64,000 nucleotides of DNA from Pontibacter mucosus (GTDB lineage Bacteria > Bacteroidota > Bacteroidia > Cytophagales > Hymenobacteraceae), in NCBI RefSeq assembly GCF_003054055.1, contig NZ_QBKI01000010.1, positions 62,001 to 126,000 of the forward strand. The letters run 5' to 3'. The notes beneath the pieces were generated by a model. That model worked only from the letters and a program-made list of their open reading frames with translations, had not been told where the DNA came from and did not search any database. Both the position numbers and the translations under genes were made by a program. Below are positions 7,849-16,486 of the stretch, piece by piece; within the stretch, counting starts at the first letter, position 1; every line of letters begins with the position of its first letter.

Positions 7849-10053
7849 ATGATGACTAGACGTATCACCCCGAAGCAGCTGCTGACCACGTGGCTGTTTT
7901 TTATGATGGCCTTTGTGGTGCAGGCGCAGGTACTCAAACCTGCTACCTGGAGCTATGACGTTTCTAAAAAGGAAATGGCCGTGGGCGAAGAGGTGGAACT
8001 GATCTTTAATGTGAAAATCGACAAAGACTGGTACCTCTACTCCTCTGACTTTGACCCGGACCTGGGCCCGATGGTCACGACGTTCTCTTTCGCCAAGCAC
8101 CCTTCTTACGAGTTGGTGGGCAAGATAAAGCCCGTTAACCCCAAGAAGAAGTATGATGAGCTGTGGGAGGGGGAGTATACCTACTTTGTGGGCACTGCCC
8201 AGTTCCGCCAGAAAATCAGGGTGCTGCAGCCCGATCTGCAGGTAAAAGGCGAATATGAGTACCAGGTTTGTACCGACCTTACCGGCCAGTGCATCCCGTT
8301 TGACGATACGTTCACGTTCTCCAATAGCCAGATAAAGGTAAGCGGCACGGCCGCAAAACCAACCACGCAGCCTGAGGCAAAAGCTGCTACCCAACAACCA
8401 CAGGAGCCTACTAAACAGCAGGATGCTGCACCTGCGCAAGTGCCGGACCTGGCCACTGCCGCCGCCGCTTCTGCCGATACCGATACGGCTGCAGCTCCGG
8501 CAATTGCAGCGACTACAAATGATAACGATACACCCGAGACCATTTCGGCCATACCCGATGCAGCTGAAGGCACCGCTGACGAAGGCCTGTGGGCATTTTT
8601 GCTGATTGCCTTTGGATCAGGGCTGCTAGCGTTGCTGACGCCCTGCGTGTTCCCGATGGTACCCATGACGGTGAGCTTTTTTACCAACAGCAGCGGCAGC
8701 CGGGCGCAGGGAATTCTGAAAGCGCTGGTGTACGGCCTGTCTATCATCGCCATTTACACGTTGGTGGGTACCATTGTGGCCCGGCTTTTCGGTGCCGACG
8801 GAGCCAATTTCCTGAGCACACACTGGCTACCCAACGTGCTGTTCTTCCTCATTTTCATAGTGTTTGCCATGTCGTTTTTCGGCATGTTCGAGATTACGCT
8901 GCCTAGCTCGTGGCTGACTAAAATCGACGCCAAGGCAGATCAGGGCGGTTGGATTGGCGTGTTCTTCATGGCTTTCACGTTGGTGCTGGTTTCCTTCTCC
9001 TGCACCGGCCCGATTGTGGGAAGTATACTGGTGGCCTCTGCCGGCGGCGAGACCATCCGCCCGATTGTGGGCATGTTCGGCTTCTCGCTGGCCTTTGCCC
9101 TGCCTTTCTCCCTGTTTGCCGTGTTCCCGTCGTGGCTGAGCAGCCTGCCGAAATCCGGTGGGTGGCTGAATTCGGTGAAGGTGGTGCTGGGCTTTATAGA
9201 GCTGGCCCTGGCGCTCAAGTTCCTGAGCGTGGCCGACCAGGTATACCACTGGGGGCTGCTGGACCGCGAAGTATACCTGGCCCTTTGGATTGTGATTTTC
9301 ACGCTGATGGGCTTCTACCTGCTGGGCAAACTCAAGTTCTCCCACGACTCGGAGGTGAAGTATATCAGCGTACCGCGCCTGTTCTTCGCCATCATCACCT
9401 TTGGTTTTGTAGTGTACCTGATCCCGGGCCTGTTTGGTGCCCCGCTGAAGGCGCTCTCCGGCTACCTGCCGCCACAAACCACGCAGGATTTCGATATCAA
9501 CAAGATTGTAAGGCAGAACGCAGGAGGCAGTACAGCTGTGGTTGCCGCCAGCAACGAACTCTGCGAGACGCCAAAGTATGGCGATTTCCTGCAGCTGCCC
9601 CACGGGCTACAGGGCTACTTCGACCTGGAGCAGGCCAAAAAATGCGCTGCCGAGCAAGGCAAACCCATCTTTATCGACTTTACCGGCCACGGCTGCGTGA
9701 ACTGCCGCGAGATGGAGCAGAACGTATGGTCAGACCCGGCCGTGCTGAAGCGCCTGCGGGAGAACTACGTAATTGCCGCCCTGTATGTAGATGACCGCAC
9801 CGAACTGCCTGAAAGCGAGCAGTATGTGAGCCCGTACGATGGCAAGTTGAAGAAAACGATAGGCCGGAAGTATGCCGATTATCAGATCACCAAGTTTAAC
9901 GTAAACGCCCAGCCATACTATGTACTGATGGACGAGAACGAGAACGTGCTGGTAAAGCCCACTGCCTATGATCTGAATGTCAATAACTTCGTGAAGTTCC
10001 TCGACGCCGGCGTGGAGGCTTACAATAACAAGCACCAGATGGCCGGAAAGTAG
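7849..10053 (+). CDS. dsbD: Thiol:disulfide interchange protein DsbD
   Basis: A 734-residue protein that passes electrons from cytoplasmic thioredoxin across the inner membrane to periplasmic thiol partners. Layout: signal peptide (about 1-26), N-terminal DsbD-alpha domain (about 30-165), an Ala/Thr/Gln-rich linker (about 170-240), an eight-helix CcdA-like core (about 250-540), then a C-terminal thioredoxin domain. The redox cysteines are visible: C266 in LLTPCVFPMVP, C385 in SFSCTGPIVG, and C616/C619 in the CVNC thioredoxin motif (GHGCVNCREME). A tandem start MM is present; both ATGs are equivalent. It is followed by a strong terminator. Confidence 0.94.
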   Translation: MMTRRITPKQLLTTWLFFMMAFVVQAQVLKPATWSYDVSKKEMAVGEEVELIFNVKIDKDWYLYSSDFDPDLGPMVTTFSFAKHPSYELVGKIKPVNPKKKYDELWEGEYTYFVGTAQFRQKIRVLQPDLQVKGEYEYQVCTDLTGQCIPFDDTFTFSNSQIKVSGTAAKPTTQPEAKAATQQPQEPTKQQDAAPAQVPDLATAAAASADTDTAAAPAIAATTNDNDTPETISAIPDAAEGTADEGLWAFLLIAFGSGLLALLTPCVFPMVPMTVSFFTNSSGSRAQGILKALVYGLSIIAIYTLVGTIVARLFGADGANFLSTHWLPNVLFFLIFIVFAMSFFGMFEITLPSSWLTKIDAKADQGGWIGVFFMAFTLVLVSFSCTGPIVGSILVASAGGETIRPIVGMFGFSLAFALPFSLFAVFPSWLSSLPKSGGWLNSVKVVLGFIELALALKFLSVADQVYHWGLLDREVYLALWIVIFTLMGFYLLGKLKFSHDSEVKYISVPRLFFAIITFGFVVYLIPGLFGAPLKALSGYLPPQTTQDFDINKIVRQNAGGSTAVVAASNELCETPKYGDFLQLPHGLQGYFDLEQAKKCAAEQGKPIFIDFTGHGCVNCREMEQNVWSDPAVLKRLRENYVIAALYVDDRTELPESEQYVSPYDGKLKKTIGRKYADYQITKFNVNAQPYYVLMDENENVLVKPTAYDLNVNNFVKFLDAGVEAYNNKHQMAGK

Positions 10054-10078
10054 ATAGAAAGTATAAAGTATAAAGTAT

Positions 10079-10115
10079 AAATCCCTGTTGCAGCACATGG
10101 CTGCAACAGGGATTT
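10079..10115 (+). terminator. dsbD terminator
   Basis: A stem AAATCCCTGTTGCAGC / GCTGCAACAGGGATTT. Three AAGTATAAA words in a row precede it and TATACTTT follows, so the iterated word extends the inverted repeat. Confidence 0.8.
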
Positions 10116-10219
10116 ATACTTTAAGGACTAACTCGGTGAAGGCAAATGAGCCTCGGTAGGGTTAGCTATACTTTGCCAGACGCTTGCGGGAACTGCGCAC
10201 TCCGCGAGGTCTAAAAACA

Positions 10220-10250
10220 AAAATCCTGACCAGTTCTGGTCAGGATTTTT
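10220..10250 (-). terminator. sodA terminator
   Basis: A stem AAAAATCCTGACCAG / CTGGTCAGGATTTTT with A/T runs on both sides, 46 nt beyond the sodA stop on the minus strand. Confidence 0.82.
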
Positions 10251-10295
10251 GCATATAGTCTTGATACTTGATACGAGTATCGGGATACGCCGAAA

Positions 10296-10904
10296 TTACT
10301 TCGCTTCGTTGTAACGGCGGGTTACTTCCTCCCAGTTCACCACGTTCCAGAAAGCGTTGATGTAATCCGGACGGCGGTTCTGGTAGTTCAGGTAGTAAGC
10401 GTGCTCCCATACGTCCAGGCCCAGGATAGGCTGGCCACCGCATCCTTCTGCAAACGGCATCAGGGTGTTGTCCTGGTTAGGGGTTGAGCATATTTCCAGC
10501 TTGCCATCTTTTACGCACAGCCAGGCCCAGCCAGAGCCAAAACGGGTAGCCGCAGCCGCGTTGAATTTTTCCTTAAACTGGTCGAAAGAACCAAAAGCCG
10601 AGTTGATAGCCTCTGCCAGTTCGCCGGATGGCTGGCCGCCACCGTTCGGAGAAAGGATGGTCCAGAACAGGTTGTGGTTGTAGTAACCGCCACCGTTGTT
10701 GCGAACCGCTTTGTTATCGGCATCAATGCTCGTCATGATTTCCTCGATAGACTTACCTTCCAGCTCCGTTCCGGCAATTGCCTTGTTCAGGTTATCGGTG
10801 TATGCCTGGTGGTGTTTTGTATGGTGGATTTCCATTGTGCGCGCATCGATGTGCGGCTCCAGTGCATCGTAAGCATAAGGTAGTTTCGGAAGTTCGAAAG
10901 CCAT
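10296..10904 (-). CDS. sodA: Superoxide dismutase, Mn/Fe family
   Basis: 202 residues from MAFELPKL, the usual N-terminus. It disproportionates superoxide in the cytoplasm. The four metal ligands are present: H27 (MEIHHTKH), H77 (YYNHNLFW), D164 and H168 (LDVWEHAYY). The GGGYYNH context and absence of the Fe-type glutamine at that position point to a Mn-type or cambialistic enzyme. A longer frame to 10976 exists but is excluded because a -7 element lies at 10974-10981. It sits just downstream of tadA, with its own promoter. Confidence 0.95.
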   Translation of the reverse strand: MAFELPKLPYAYDALEPHIDARTMEIHHTKHHQAYTDNLNKAIAGTELEGKSIEEIMTSIDADNKAVRNNGGGYYNHNLFWTILSPNGGGQPSGELAEAINSAFGSFDQFKEKFNAAAATRFGSGWAWLCVKDGKLEICSTPNQDNTLMPFAEGCGGQPILGLDVWEHAYYLNYQNRRPDYINAFWNVVNWEEVTRRYNEAK

Positions 10905-10973
10905 AGTTTTATATAATTTTATGGTTAAAAAATTTGATTGACATACATGCAAATGAGATGTACGGCGTCCCTT

Positions 10974-10981
10974 CAAAGTTA
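10974..10981 (-). promoter_or_regulatory. -7 element (TAACTTTG) of sodA
   Basis: The minus strand reads TAACTTTG, 70 bp before the sodA ATG and overlapping the tadA 3 prime boundary. It sets the sodA start at 10904. Confidence 0.5.
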
Positions 10982-10982
10982 G

Positions 10983-11438
10983 TTAATTTCTTTTAGCCGC
11001 AAAGAAGGAGGCCATCAGGTCGGCGCACTCCTGCGCCATAATGCCGCTTACCATCTCTGTTTTAGGGTGCAGTAGATTCCCTACTCTTCTATAACCGCGT
11101 TTGGGCTCAGATGTTCCGAACACCACCCGTTTTAGCTGTGCCCAGTAACTCGCGCCGGCGCACATCACGCAGGGCTCCACGGTTACGTAAAGCGTGCAGT
11201 CGTGCAGGTACTTGTTGCCCAGGTACTCGGCGGCGGACGTCAGGGCCAGCATCTCGGCGTGGGCCGTCACGTCGTTGAGCTTCTCGGTTTGGTTATAGGC
11301 TTTGGCAATAATGCGGTTGTTGGCCACCACCACAGCCCCAATCGGAATCTCGCCCTCCTCGTAGGCATACTGTGCCTGGCGGTATGCCTGCTGCATGTAA
11401 TACTCATCGCTGTGGATGGATAAAAAATCTGTTGCCAT
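10983..11438 (-). CDS. tadA: tRNA adenosine(34) deaminase TadA / nucleoside deaminase
   Basis: 151 residues of the cytidine-deaminase fold. The zinc site is complete: H60-A-E62 (the proton-shuttle glutamate) and PCVMC with C90 and C93. The order and length match TadA, which converts wobble adenosine 34 to inosine in tRNA-Arg(ACG). A guanine-deaminase-like activity cannot be ruled out from sequence alone, but the N-terminal YYMQQAYRQAQ and C-terminal KTEMVSGIMAQECADLM segments fit TadA well. Cytoplasmic; upstream of sodA on the same strand. Confidence 0.88.
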   Translation of the reverse strand: MATDFLSIHSDEYYMQQAYRQAQYAYEEGEIPIGAVVVANNRIIAKAYNQTEKLNDVTAHAEMLALTSAAEYLGNKYLHDCTLYVTVEPCVMCAGASYWAQLKRVVFGTSEPKRGYRRVGNLLHPKTEMVSGIMAQECADLMASFFAAKRN

Positions 11439-11630
11439 AGGGTAAAGATGAGCACATCAGGTATAAAATACAAGTATACTATACTAGCCTACGGAGTTGC
11501 TACGCGCAGGACTTGTAGGATTTAAGGCTTTTTATGAGAGCTTTAGGCATAAATTATTATTTTGCCTGAAGGGATTGTGTTTTTACCAGTGCGTGTGTGC
11601 CGATTGAGTAACCTGAAACAAGCTTAAAGT

Positions 11631-12293
11631 ATGAAAAAGGCGATAGTTATACTTTTACTGACAGTGGCTGCCTTTCCTGCCTATGCACAGAAAGACTTCA
11701 CACCAGAACTGAGTGTAGGGATCAAAGGCGGTGTTTCCTATTCGCGCTTCAACTTCGAACCCGCCAAAGACCAGGAGTTCCTGCAGGGATATACCGGTGG
11801 AATCATTATAAAGCATGTCGCCCAGCGCAGGGTAGGCGTTCAGATGGAGGTGAATTACGTGCAGAAAGGGTGGACCGAAAGGTTGAGGCCTGGAGTTTCC
11901 TACTCCCGCTCCTTGGATTATGTGGAGGTGCCCCTCCTGACGCACGTAACCATCGGCAACAGAAACACGCGCTTGATTGTAAACCTTGGCCCTTATGCCG
12001 CTTATCTTATTTCGGGCGAAAAGGCCAGCGGCAAACCCGAGGTAGTGGAAGGGGAGGAGGAACCGGATACCGGGTATCAGTTCCGGAGCGTTGACAACTC
12101 CTTCGAGTATGGGTTGGCAGTGGGGCTGGGCATGGTGCAGAAGACATCGTTTGGCAGTTTTCAGCTGGAGGCCAGGGGGCAACACAGCCTGCACGACATC
12201 TTTAGCAGAGCATCAGATGCTTTGTCCTCTAAAAACCAGAACGCCAGCCTCACGCTTGGCTACCTGATAGACTTTGACCTGAAGGAAAAATAA
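11631..12293 (+). CDS. Outer-membrane beta-barrel protein (PorT-like)
   Basis: 220 residues with a signal peptide MKKAIVILLLTVAAFPAYA and then eight or so alternating beta segments (SVGIKGGVSYSRFNF, VGVQMEVNYVQKGW, FQLEARGQHSLHDIF, ASLTLGYLIDFDLKEK). It belongs to the same broad small-barrel class as the gene at 2140. It is predicted to sit in the outer membrane. No ligand or partner can be inferred. Monocistronic, ending at the convergent terminator at 12312. Confidence 0.78.
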   Translation: MKKAIVILLLTVAAFPAYAQKDFTPELSVGIKGGVSYSRFNFEPAKDQEFLQGYTGGIIIKHVAQRRVGVQMEVNYVQKGWTERLRPGVSYSRSLDYVEVPLLTHVTIGNRNTRLIVNLGPYAAYLISGEKASGKPEVVEGEEEPDTGYQFRSVDNSFEYGLAVGLGMVQKTSFGSFQLEARGQHSLHDIFSRASDALSSKNQNASLTLGYLIDFDLKEK

Positions 12294-12311
12294 TTAAGCT
12301 CTTGATGCATA

Positions 12312-12343
12312 AAAAAGCCCTTCCTGTTTGAGGAAGGGCTTTG
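12312..12343. terminator. Convergent terminator
   Basis: A stem AAAGCCCTTCCT / AGGAAGGGCTTT between the barrel gene (+) and the secreted protein gene (-), with A and T runs on the two sides. Confidence 0.82.
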
Positions 12344-12365
12344 TGTTATACTTTGGTCAGTAGCC

Positions 12366-12920
12366 CTATTTTATGGTGATGGAGTTCATCATTTCGCGCG
12401 CTGTAGGCTGCCAGCTGTTCTTCTGGCTGAACGGCACATGCAGGGTAAAGATGTAGAGTTGGTCGTTTTTGATGGTGTACTGGATGATGCTATACTTCTG
12501 CACGGGTGCCAGGTTAGACGCCCCGCGCTCATCGGCCAGGGTGCTCACAAACTCAAAAACCAGAAAGTCGTTCCCCTTCACATTCGTTACGTCCTCCCGG
12601 ATAAAATCCACCTTGGTGAAGCGCTCCAGCAGGTTTGCCTTGTAAAACTCGCGCAGCATGTTCAGGTCCCCGGCCTTAAACTGCGAAGGCCTTTGCGTCA
12701 CGCTGAAGTCTATCTGACCATTAGGGCTGGTATAAACGGCAAGCGGACGCGTGGTGGCAGGGTATTTACGGGCAATGCCATCGTCGGGCATCGGCATAAA
12801 GTCCTGGGGCAGCAGCACACTTACCTCTTTGCTGATCTGGGTTTTCTTCAGTTTGGTTTGGGCAAAGGTAGCACCGGCTATCAGAATAATGGCTAAAAAG
12901 GCTAGGTAACGCATGTTCAT
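12366..12920 (-). CDS. Exported protein of unknown function
   Basis: 184 residues starting MNMRYLAFLAIILIAG with a signal peptide cleaved near TFAQ. The mature part (ISKEVSVLLPQDFMPMPDD...IDFSVTQRPSQFKAGDLNMLREFY) has the length and alternating pattern of the PsbP/DcrB-like fold, but this is only a resemblance. An upstream in-frame extension to 13034 is rejected because a -7 promoter element lies at 12935-12942, just before the signal-peptide start. Periplasmic or surface location is inferred. No partner is evident. Confidence 0.75.
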   Translation of the reverse strand: MNMRYLAFLAIILIAGATFAQTKLKKTQISKEVSVLLPQDFMPMPDDGIARKYPATTRPLAVYTSPNGQIDFSVTQRPSQFKAGDLNMLREFYKANLLERFTKVDFIREDVTNVKGNDFLVFEFVSTLADERGASNLAPVQKYSIIQYTIKNDQLYIFTLHVPFSQKNSWQPTAREMMNSITIK

Positions 12921-12934
12921 TGGTATATACAGAG

Positions 12935-12942
12935 CAAAGCTA
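12935..12942 (-). promoter_or_regulatory. -7 element (TAGCTTTG)
   Basis: An exact TAnnTTTG match on the minus strand, 15 bp from the ATG at 12920, which decides that start. Confidence 0.5.
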
Positions 12943-13180
12943 TCAAATATTAAGGAAAAGGGATGTATACTTTCAGGTGCAATAACTTTGCCAATTCGGC
13001 CGCTTTTATACTTTAAATATGGCTGCAGCTGCAAACATCTTTATCCGGTCGTTGCCGTTATACTTTTAAGATACATCCCGGTGCTATAGCTGCATGACTA
13101 ACAGCAGTTTCCGCAGGATAGTTTGGGAGGGGCGTATCTTTAAAGTATAATTCTGTTTAGCAGCGATAAAGTATAAAACG

Positions 13181-13603
13181 ATGATTGAAAACCTGATTAA
13201 CAACCTGAAAGGCCAGCTTACCGGAGAGCTGCAAAGCAAGTTTAACTTGGAGCCTGAAAAGGCGAACCAGTCCGCTGACCTGGCTAAGGAAAGCGTGGTG
13301 AATGAGCTGAAGCAACGTGCCGGAAGTGGGGACACAGGAGGCCTGCTGGACGTGCTGAAAGGCAACAAGGCTCCCGCCGACAGCAGCGCCACCAACAACA
13401 TCATCAACAAGTATGTGGGTGATCTGACCTCGAAATTGGGTATTCCTCAGAACATTGCCAACCAGATTGCCCCCTTCGCCATTAACTTTATCATGCAAAA
13501 GGTAGCAGGCCAGGCCGGTGCCGGTAACCTGAAGGACAGCGACCTGCTGGGCGGCTTGATGGGCGGCGGCCTGAAAGATAAGCTGGGCGGTCTGTTCAAG
13601 TAA
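13181..13603 (+). CDS. Small DUF937-like protein
   Basis: A 140-residue protein without a signal peptide. The N-terminal half is helical and charged (MIENLINNLKGQLTGELQ), the middle carries the IINKYVGDLTSKLGI segment, and the C-terminus is a glycine/leucine-rich tail (LLGGLMGGGLKDKLGGLFK). The composition and layout resemble DUF937/YidB-like proteins, whose role is unknown. The assignment is by general resemblance only. It is followed by the GtrA gene, which has its own promoter. Confidence 0.7.
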   Translation: MIENLINNLKGQLTGELQSKFNLEPEKANQSADLAKESVVNELKQRAGSGDTGGLLDVLKGNKAPADSSATNNIINKYVGDLTSKLGIPQNIANQIAPFAINFIMQKVAGQAGAGNLKDSDLLGGLMGGGLKDKLGGLFK

Positions 13604-13673
13604 GCGGCTATGCTGACGAAGCGGTAAAGGCCCGGCTTTGGATTTAAGGGTTGGTAGCTTGCCCTAAGTCTGT

Positions 13674-13681
13674 TACTTTTG
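13674..13681 (+). promoter_or_regulatory. -7 element (TACTTTTG) before the GtrA gene
   Basis: An exact match, 46 bp before the ATG at 13727. It rules out the in-frame TTG at 13679 as a start. Confidence 0.5.
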
Positions 13682-13726
13682 CAATTCCGCCCTGTAGCCG
13701 GTGCGGAGTTGCAAAGTATAAACCGC

Positions 13727-14122
13727 ATGTCAGACAGTATACAGAGCCTCTTTTTCAAGTTCCTTAAATTTGGCCTGGTTGGCTTCTCTGGCCTGCTGCT
13801 GGACTTCGGGGTAACCTATCTGGCAAAGGAGAAGCTGCGCTGGAACAAGTATGTGGCCAACAGCCTGGGTTTCTTGCTGGCTACCTGCAGCAACTATTAC
13901 CTCAACCGCATCTGGACCTTCCACAGCCACGACCCTGAGATCGGCTGGCAATACTCCAAGTTCCTGGCCGCTGCCGTGGTGGGCCTGCTGCTCAACAACT
14001 TCATCATTTACCTGCTCACTGAGCGCGCCCGGCTCAATTTCTACGTTTCTAAATTTATCGCCATCGTACTCGTCTTCTTCTGGAATTTCTTTATTAATTA
14101 CCTGTATACTTTTACCAGGTAG
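13727..14122 (+). CDS. GtrA family membrane protein
   Basis: 131 residues with four predicted transmembrane helices, starting MSDSIQSLFFKFLKFGLVG. The GtrA signature is visible in the segments LLDFGVTYLAKEKL, NSLGFLLATCSNYYLNRIWTF and FFWNFFINYLYTF. GtrA-type flippases help move prenyl-linked sugars across the inner membrane for polysaccharide or O-antigen modification. The glycosyltransferase at 14753 is on the opposite strand and may be related, but that is speculative. Confidence 0.88.
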   Translation: MSDSIQSLFFKFLKFGLVGFSGLLLDFGVTYLAKEKLRWNKYVANSLGFLLATCSNYYLNRIWTFHSHDPEIGWQYSKFLAAAVVGLLLNNFIIYLLTERARLNFYVSKFIAIVLVFFWNFFINYLYTFTR

Positions 14123-14154
14123 GTAGTTGTGTCTGTATTCAGGATTGAGAAGAA

Positions 14155-14645
14155 GTGGTAATGGTTACCGGGTCCAACCACCCCTAGCCCCTCCTTATCT
14201 AAGGCGGGGAATTCAGTAGCTTCTTTGGCTGAAGTATAGATTTTGTAGCCTCATCTCGCGCGGACAGGTCGCGTCTGTCCCTACAAGTATAAACCCAGCA
14301 GGCGATTACACCCCTAAAGTCCCCTCGAGGGGACAGTCAGTACTTGTTGCATAGCAAGGGCTGTGGCTATTGGAAACTGATTCCCAGTTTTTCTGGGAGG
14401 CGCCTATGCGAGTTTTTCCGGTGCCGAGCGATAGCGAGGCAGCCCGAGGCACGAGGGCAGGAAAAGCTCCCAGCGCCGAGCGGGAAAACGAGGCCTCCCG
14501 GCCTAGGAGGGCAGAAAGGAGGAGATGAAACGTTAGGTTGGTGGGAACTAGAGGATGAACGGCATCTAGTAAGGATAGCTTGGTTCACGCTGCAGAAAGC
14601 AGGGGCGATGGAAGTATAAACTAGCAAGTATGGAAGTATAATCTA
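14155..14645. repeat. Dispersed intergenic repeat, copy B
   Basis: Homologous to 4878-5480 in the same orientation, without the 84-bp palindromic insertion. It contains the same ordered landmarks (GGGTCCAACCACCCCTAGCC, CGCGCGGACAGGTCGCG, GATTACACCCCTAA, GAACTAGAGGATGAACGG). It fills most of the 14123-14752 gap. Differences between copies are scattered, with no codon-like pattern, which argues against a coding function. Confidence 0.75.
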
Positions 14646-14646
14646 C

Positions 14647-14698
14647 GCGGACTAGCAAGTCCGCAGCAGCATTCGTTCCGGACAAGGATGTCCGGAAC
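14647..14698. repeat. Two REP-like hairpins
   Basis: GCGGACtagcaaGTCCGC (14647-14664) and GTTCCGGACaaggatGTCCGGAAC (14675-14698), directly after copy B. Their position parallels the palindrome array after copy A at 5529-5620, though the stems differ. Confidence 0.55.
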
Positions 14699-14752
14699 AG
14701 CTATTCATTTAAAAGTATAACCCAAGTATAAGTATGGCTTTTCATACTACCA

Positions 14753-16384
14753 CTACCTCACCTGATAAATCTGCACATGCTCATCCTTATGCACCCGTGG
14801 GTTCAGCAGGTGCAGCAGCCGGTCGTAGAGGGATGGGTTGATGGTGTGCTCCAGTTCCAGGCTCGGGAAAACCTGGTGGAGGCGGGCCATGCGCTCTTCC
14901 ATATCTTTGGTACCTACTACCACTACATAATCCGGCTTATAGGGCGAGGCATTGATTTCCTTCTGCAACTCCTCTGGCGTCTTGTCCTTGTTCAGCGTAT
15001 AGGCCATCACGAAGTCCTCCGGCATTGTTTTCTGCCCTTGCAGATACTCCTCCCACACGTAGTCATCATCAATGATGTACTTGTCGTAGACGGCACTGGT
15101 GCGGCCCAGGTAGAAGAGTGGCGGCTTCTTGACGCTGTGGTTGCCAAACTCCAGCACCACGCCGTCCATATCCTGCTTTTCAGAAAGGTATACCAGGGGC
15201 GCCACGCGGCTCTTCTTGGTGTAGGTGAAAGCCATGCCGATGCCAGCCAACAGGTTGAGTACCCAAAAAAAGATCCAGGCGGAGGCCAGTAATTTGCGGC
15301 GGTTTTGCCAGAACGTAGATTGCCGTACATACTCCTGCCAGCCAATCACGCCCAAAATCATAATAAGCGGCAGCAGCGGAAGTATAAAGCGTTCCTGCTT
15401 GTTGGGGAACAGCGAGTGGGCTACAAAAAAAATCAGGCCGCCCCAGAACAGTGCCGGCGCCAGCTTTGCCGTGCGGGCGTACCCCACTACCAGAAACGCA
15501 CTTACCGGCGGTACCAAAAAGCCAAGTATGGTCAGGGCAAAGCGGTATACCGGGCCGGAGCTAAAGTCATGGGCATGCGCGGAGTTATACTGGTAGTAAG
15601 CCACAATGGAGTGGAACGGATAATCAAAAAAGATAATATCGATGACGCCCTGCACGAGGAAAGCCGCCACCAGAAAGCCGAGCAAGACGGCAATGGCTTC
15701 GCGCCACTTGCGCTGGTAGAGCAGCACCAGGCCGGCCCCTGCCCCGAAGAGCACCGTGTGGTAGCGGAATACAAAGGCTAAGGCAAACAACACACCCGCC
15801 CAGAAGTAGGGCATAGTGCGCTTGCGGTCCTCCTGCCCGGCTTTCACCATCAGGTAAAAGGCCGCCAGGTAAGGCGGAATACAGACCATCTCCACCAGGT
15901 TGCGCACGCTCATGAAAGGCATAAACCACACCAGCGCCAGCATCAGGCCCACCATGCGCGCATTGGCTTTGTTAGAAAGGCGCTCCGTTAGCTTGTAGCC
16001 AAAGTATACCACCAGCAGCGAGTACAGCGCATGCACCAGGCGCACCACCGTCATCTTCACCTCCGGGCTAAAAACACCCAGTGCCTCTAAAATATAAAAA
16101 ATGCCGTAGTGGATGAGCACGTAAAACATGCTGTGGCGCGGCGGCATCGGCTCGTTCAGCCATAGCGGGAAACCGTCCAGCCAGCCCTGCGCAATTGTGA
16201 TCACGTCGAAATGGTCGTCGCTGAAAGCAAAGCCCTTTGAGAAGAAAGCAGCCACCAGCCGGATTCCCAATGCGATAATCAGGATAGTCGAAAGCGGGAT
16301 AAGGTAGCGCTCTTGTGGCTGGCCCAGTGTCTCCGCGTCAGCAGTAAAGGCCTTGGCAACAGTTGTTTTGGTGGTACTCTGCAT
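14753..16384 (-). CDS. Integral membrane glycosyltransferase (GT22/GT39-like)
   Basis: 543 residues from the MQSTTK start. A hydrophobic core has about ten transmembrane segments, an early SDDHFDVI motif in the first periplasmic loop (acidic residues typical of GT-C enzymes) and the HSLFPNKQERFILPLLPL segment characteristic of Alg9/PIG-B-type GT22 enzymes. The soluble C-terminal 150 residues end in NPRVHKDEHVQIYQV. It should transfer a sugar from a polyprenyl-phosphate donor; donor and acceptor are unknown. A start 8 codons upstream is excluded because a -7 element at 16406-16413 overlaps it. Confidence 0.82.
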   Translation of the reverse strand: MQSTTKTTVAKAFTADAETLGQPQERYLIPLSTILIIALGIRLVAAFFSKGFAFSDDHFDVITIAQGWLDGFPLWLNEPMPPRHSMFYVLIHYGIFYILEALGVFSPEVKMTVVRLVHALYSLLVVYFGYKLTERLSNKANARMVGLMLALVWFMPFMSVRNLVEMVCIPPYLAAFYLMVKAGQEDRKRTMPYFWAGVLFALAFVFRYHTVLFGAGAGLVLLYQRKWREAIAVLLGFLVAAFLVQGVIDIIFFDYPFHSIVAYYQYNSAHAHDFSSGPVYRFALTILGFLVPPVSAFLVVGYARTAKLAPALFWGGLIFFVAHSLFPNKQERFILPLLPLIMILGVIGWQEYVRQSTFWQNRRKLLASAWIFFWVLNLLAGIGMAFTYTKKSRVAPLVYLSEKQDMDGVVLEFGNHSVKKPPLFYLGRTSAVYDKYIIDDDYVWEEYLQGQKTMPEDFVMAYTLNKDKTPEELQKEINASPYKPDYVVVVGTKDMEERMARLHQVFPSLELEHTINPSLYDRLLHLLNPRVHKDEHVQIYQVR

Positions 16385-16405
16385 GTAGCTAGCTTTATGG
16401 GCCTG

Positions 16406-16413
16406 CAAATTTA
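16406..16413 (-). promoter_or_regulatory. -7 element (TAAATTTG) of the glycosyltransferase gene
   Basis: The minus strand reads TAAATTTG. The predicted transcription start (near 16399) falls after the upstream ATG at 16408, so the ATG at 16384 is preferred. Confidence 0.5.
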
Positions 16414-16486
16414 GCGGTATTTCTTACGAATCTGTAGTACCTTCGCTTTATAATCTGAGAATTAAGGGTGAGCCTGCACATAGCCT

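Noticed and set aside
13679-13727. TTG start for the GtrA gene
   Set aside because: The TTG overlaps the TACTTTTG promoter element; the ATG at 13727 fits the family N-terminus.
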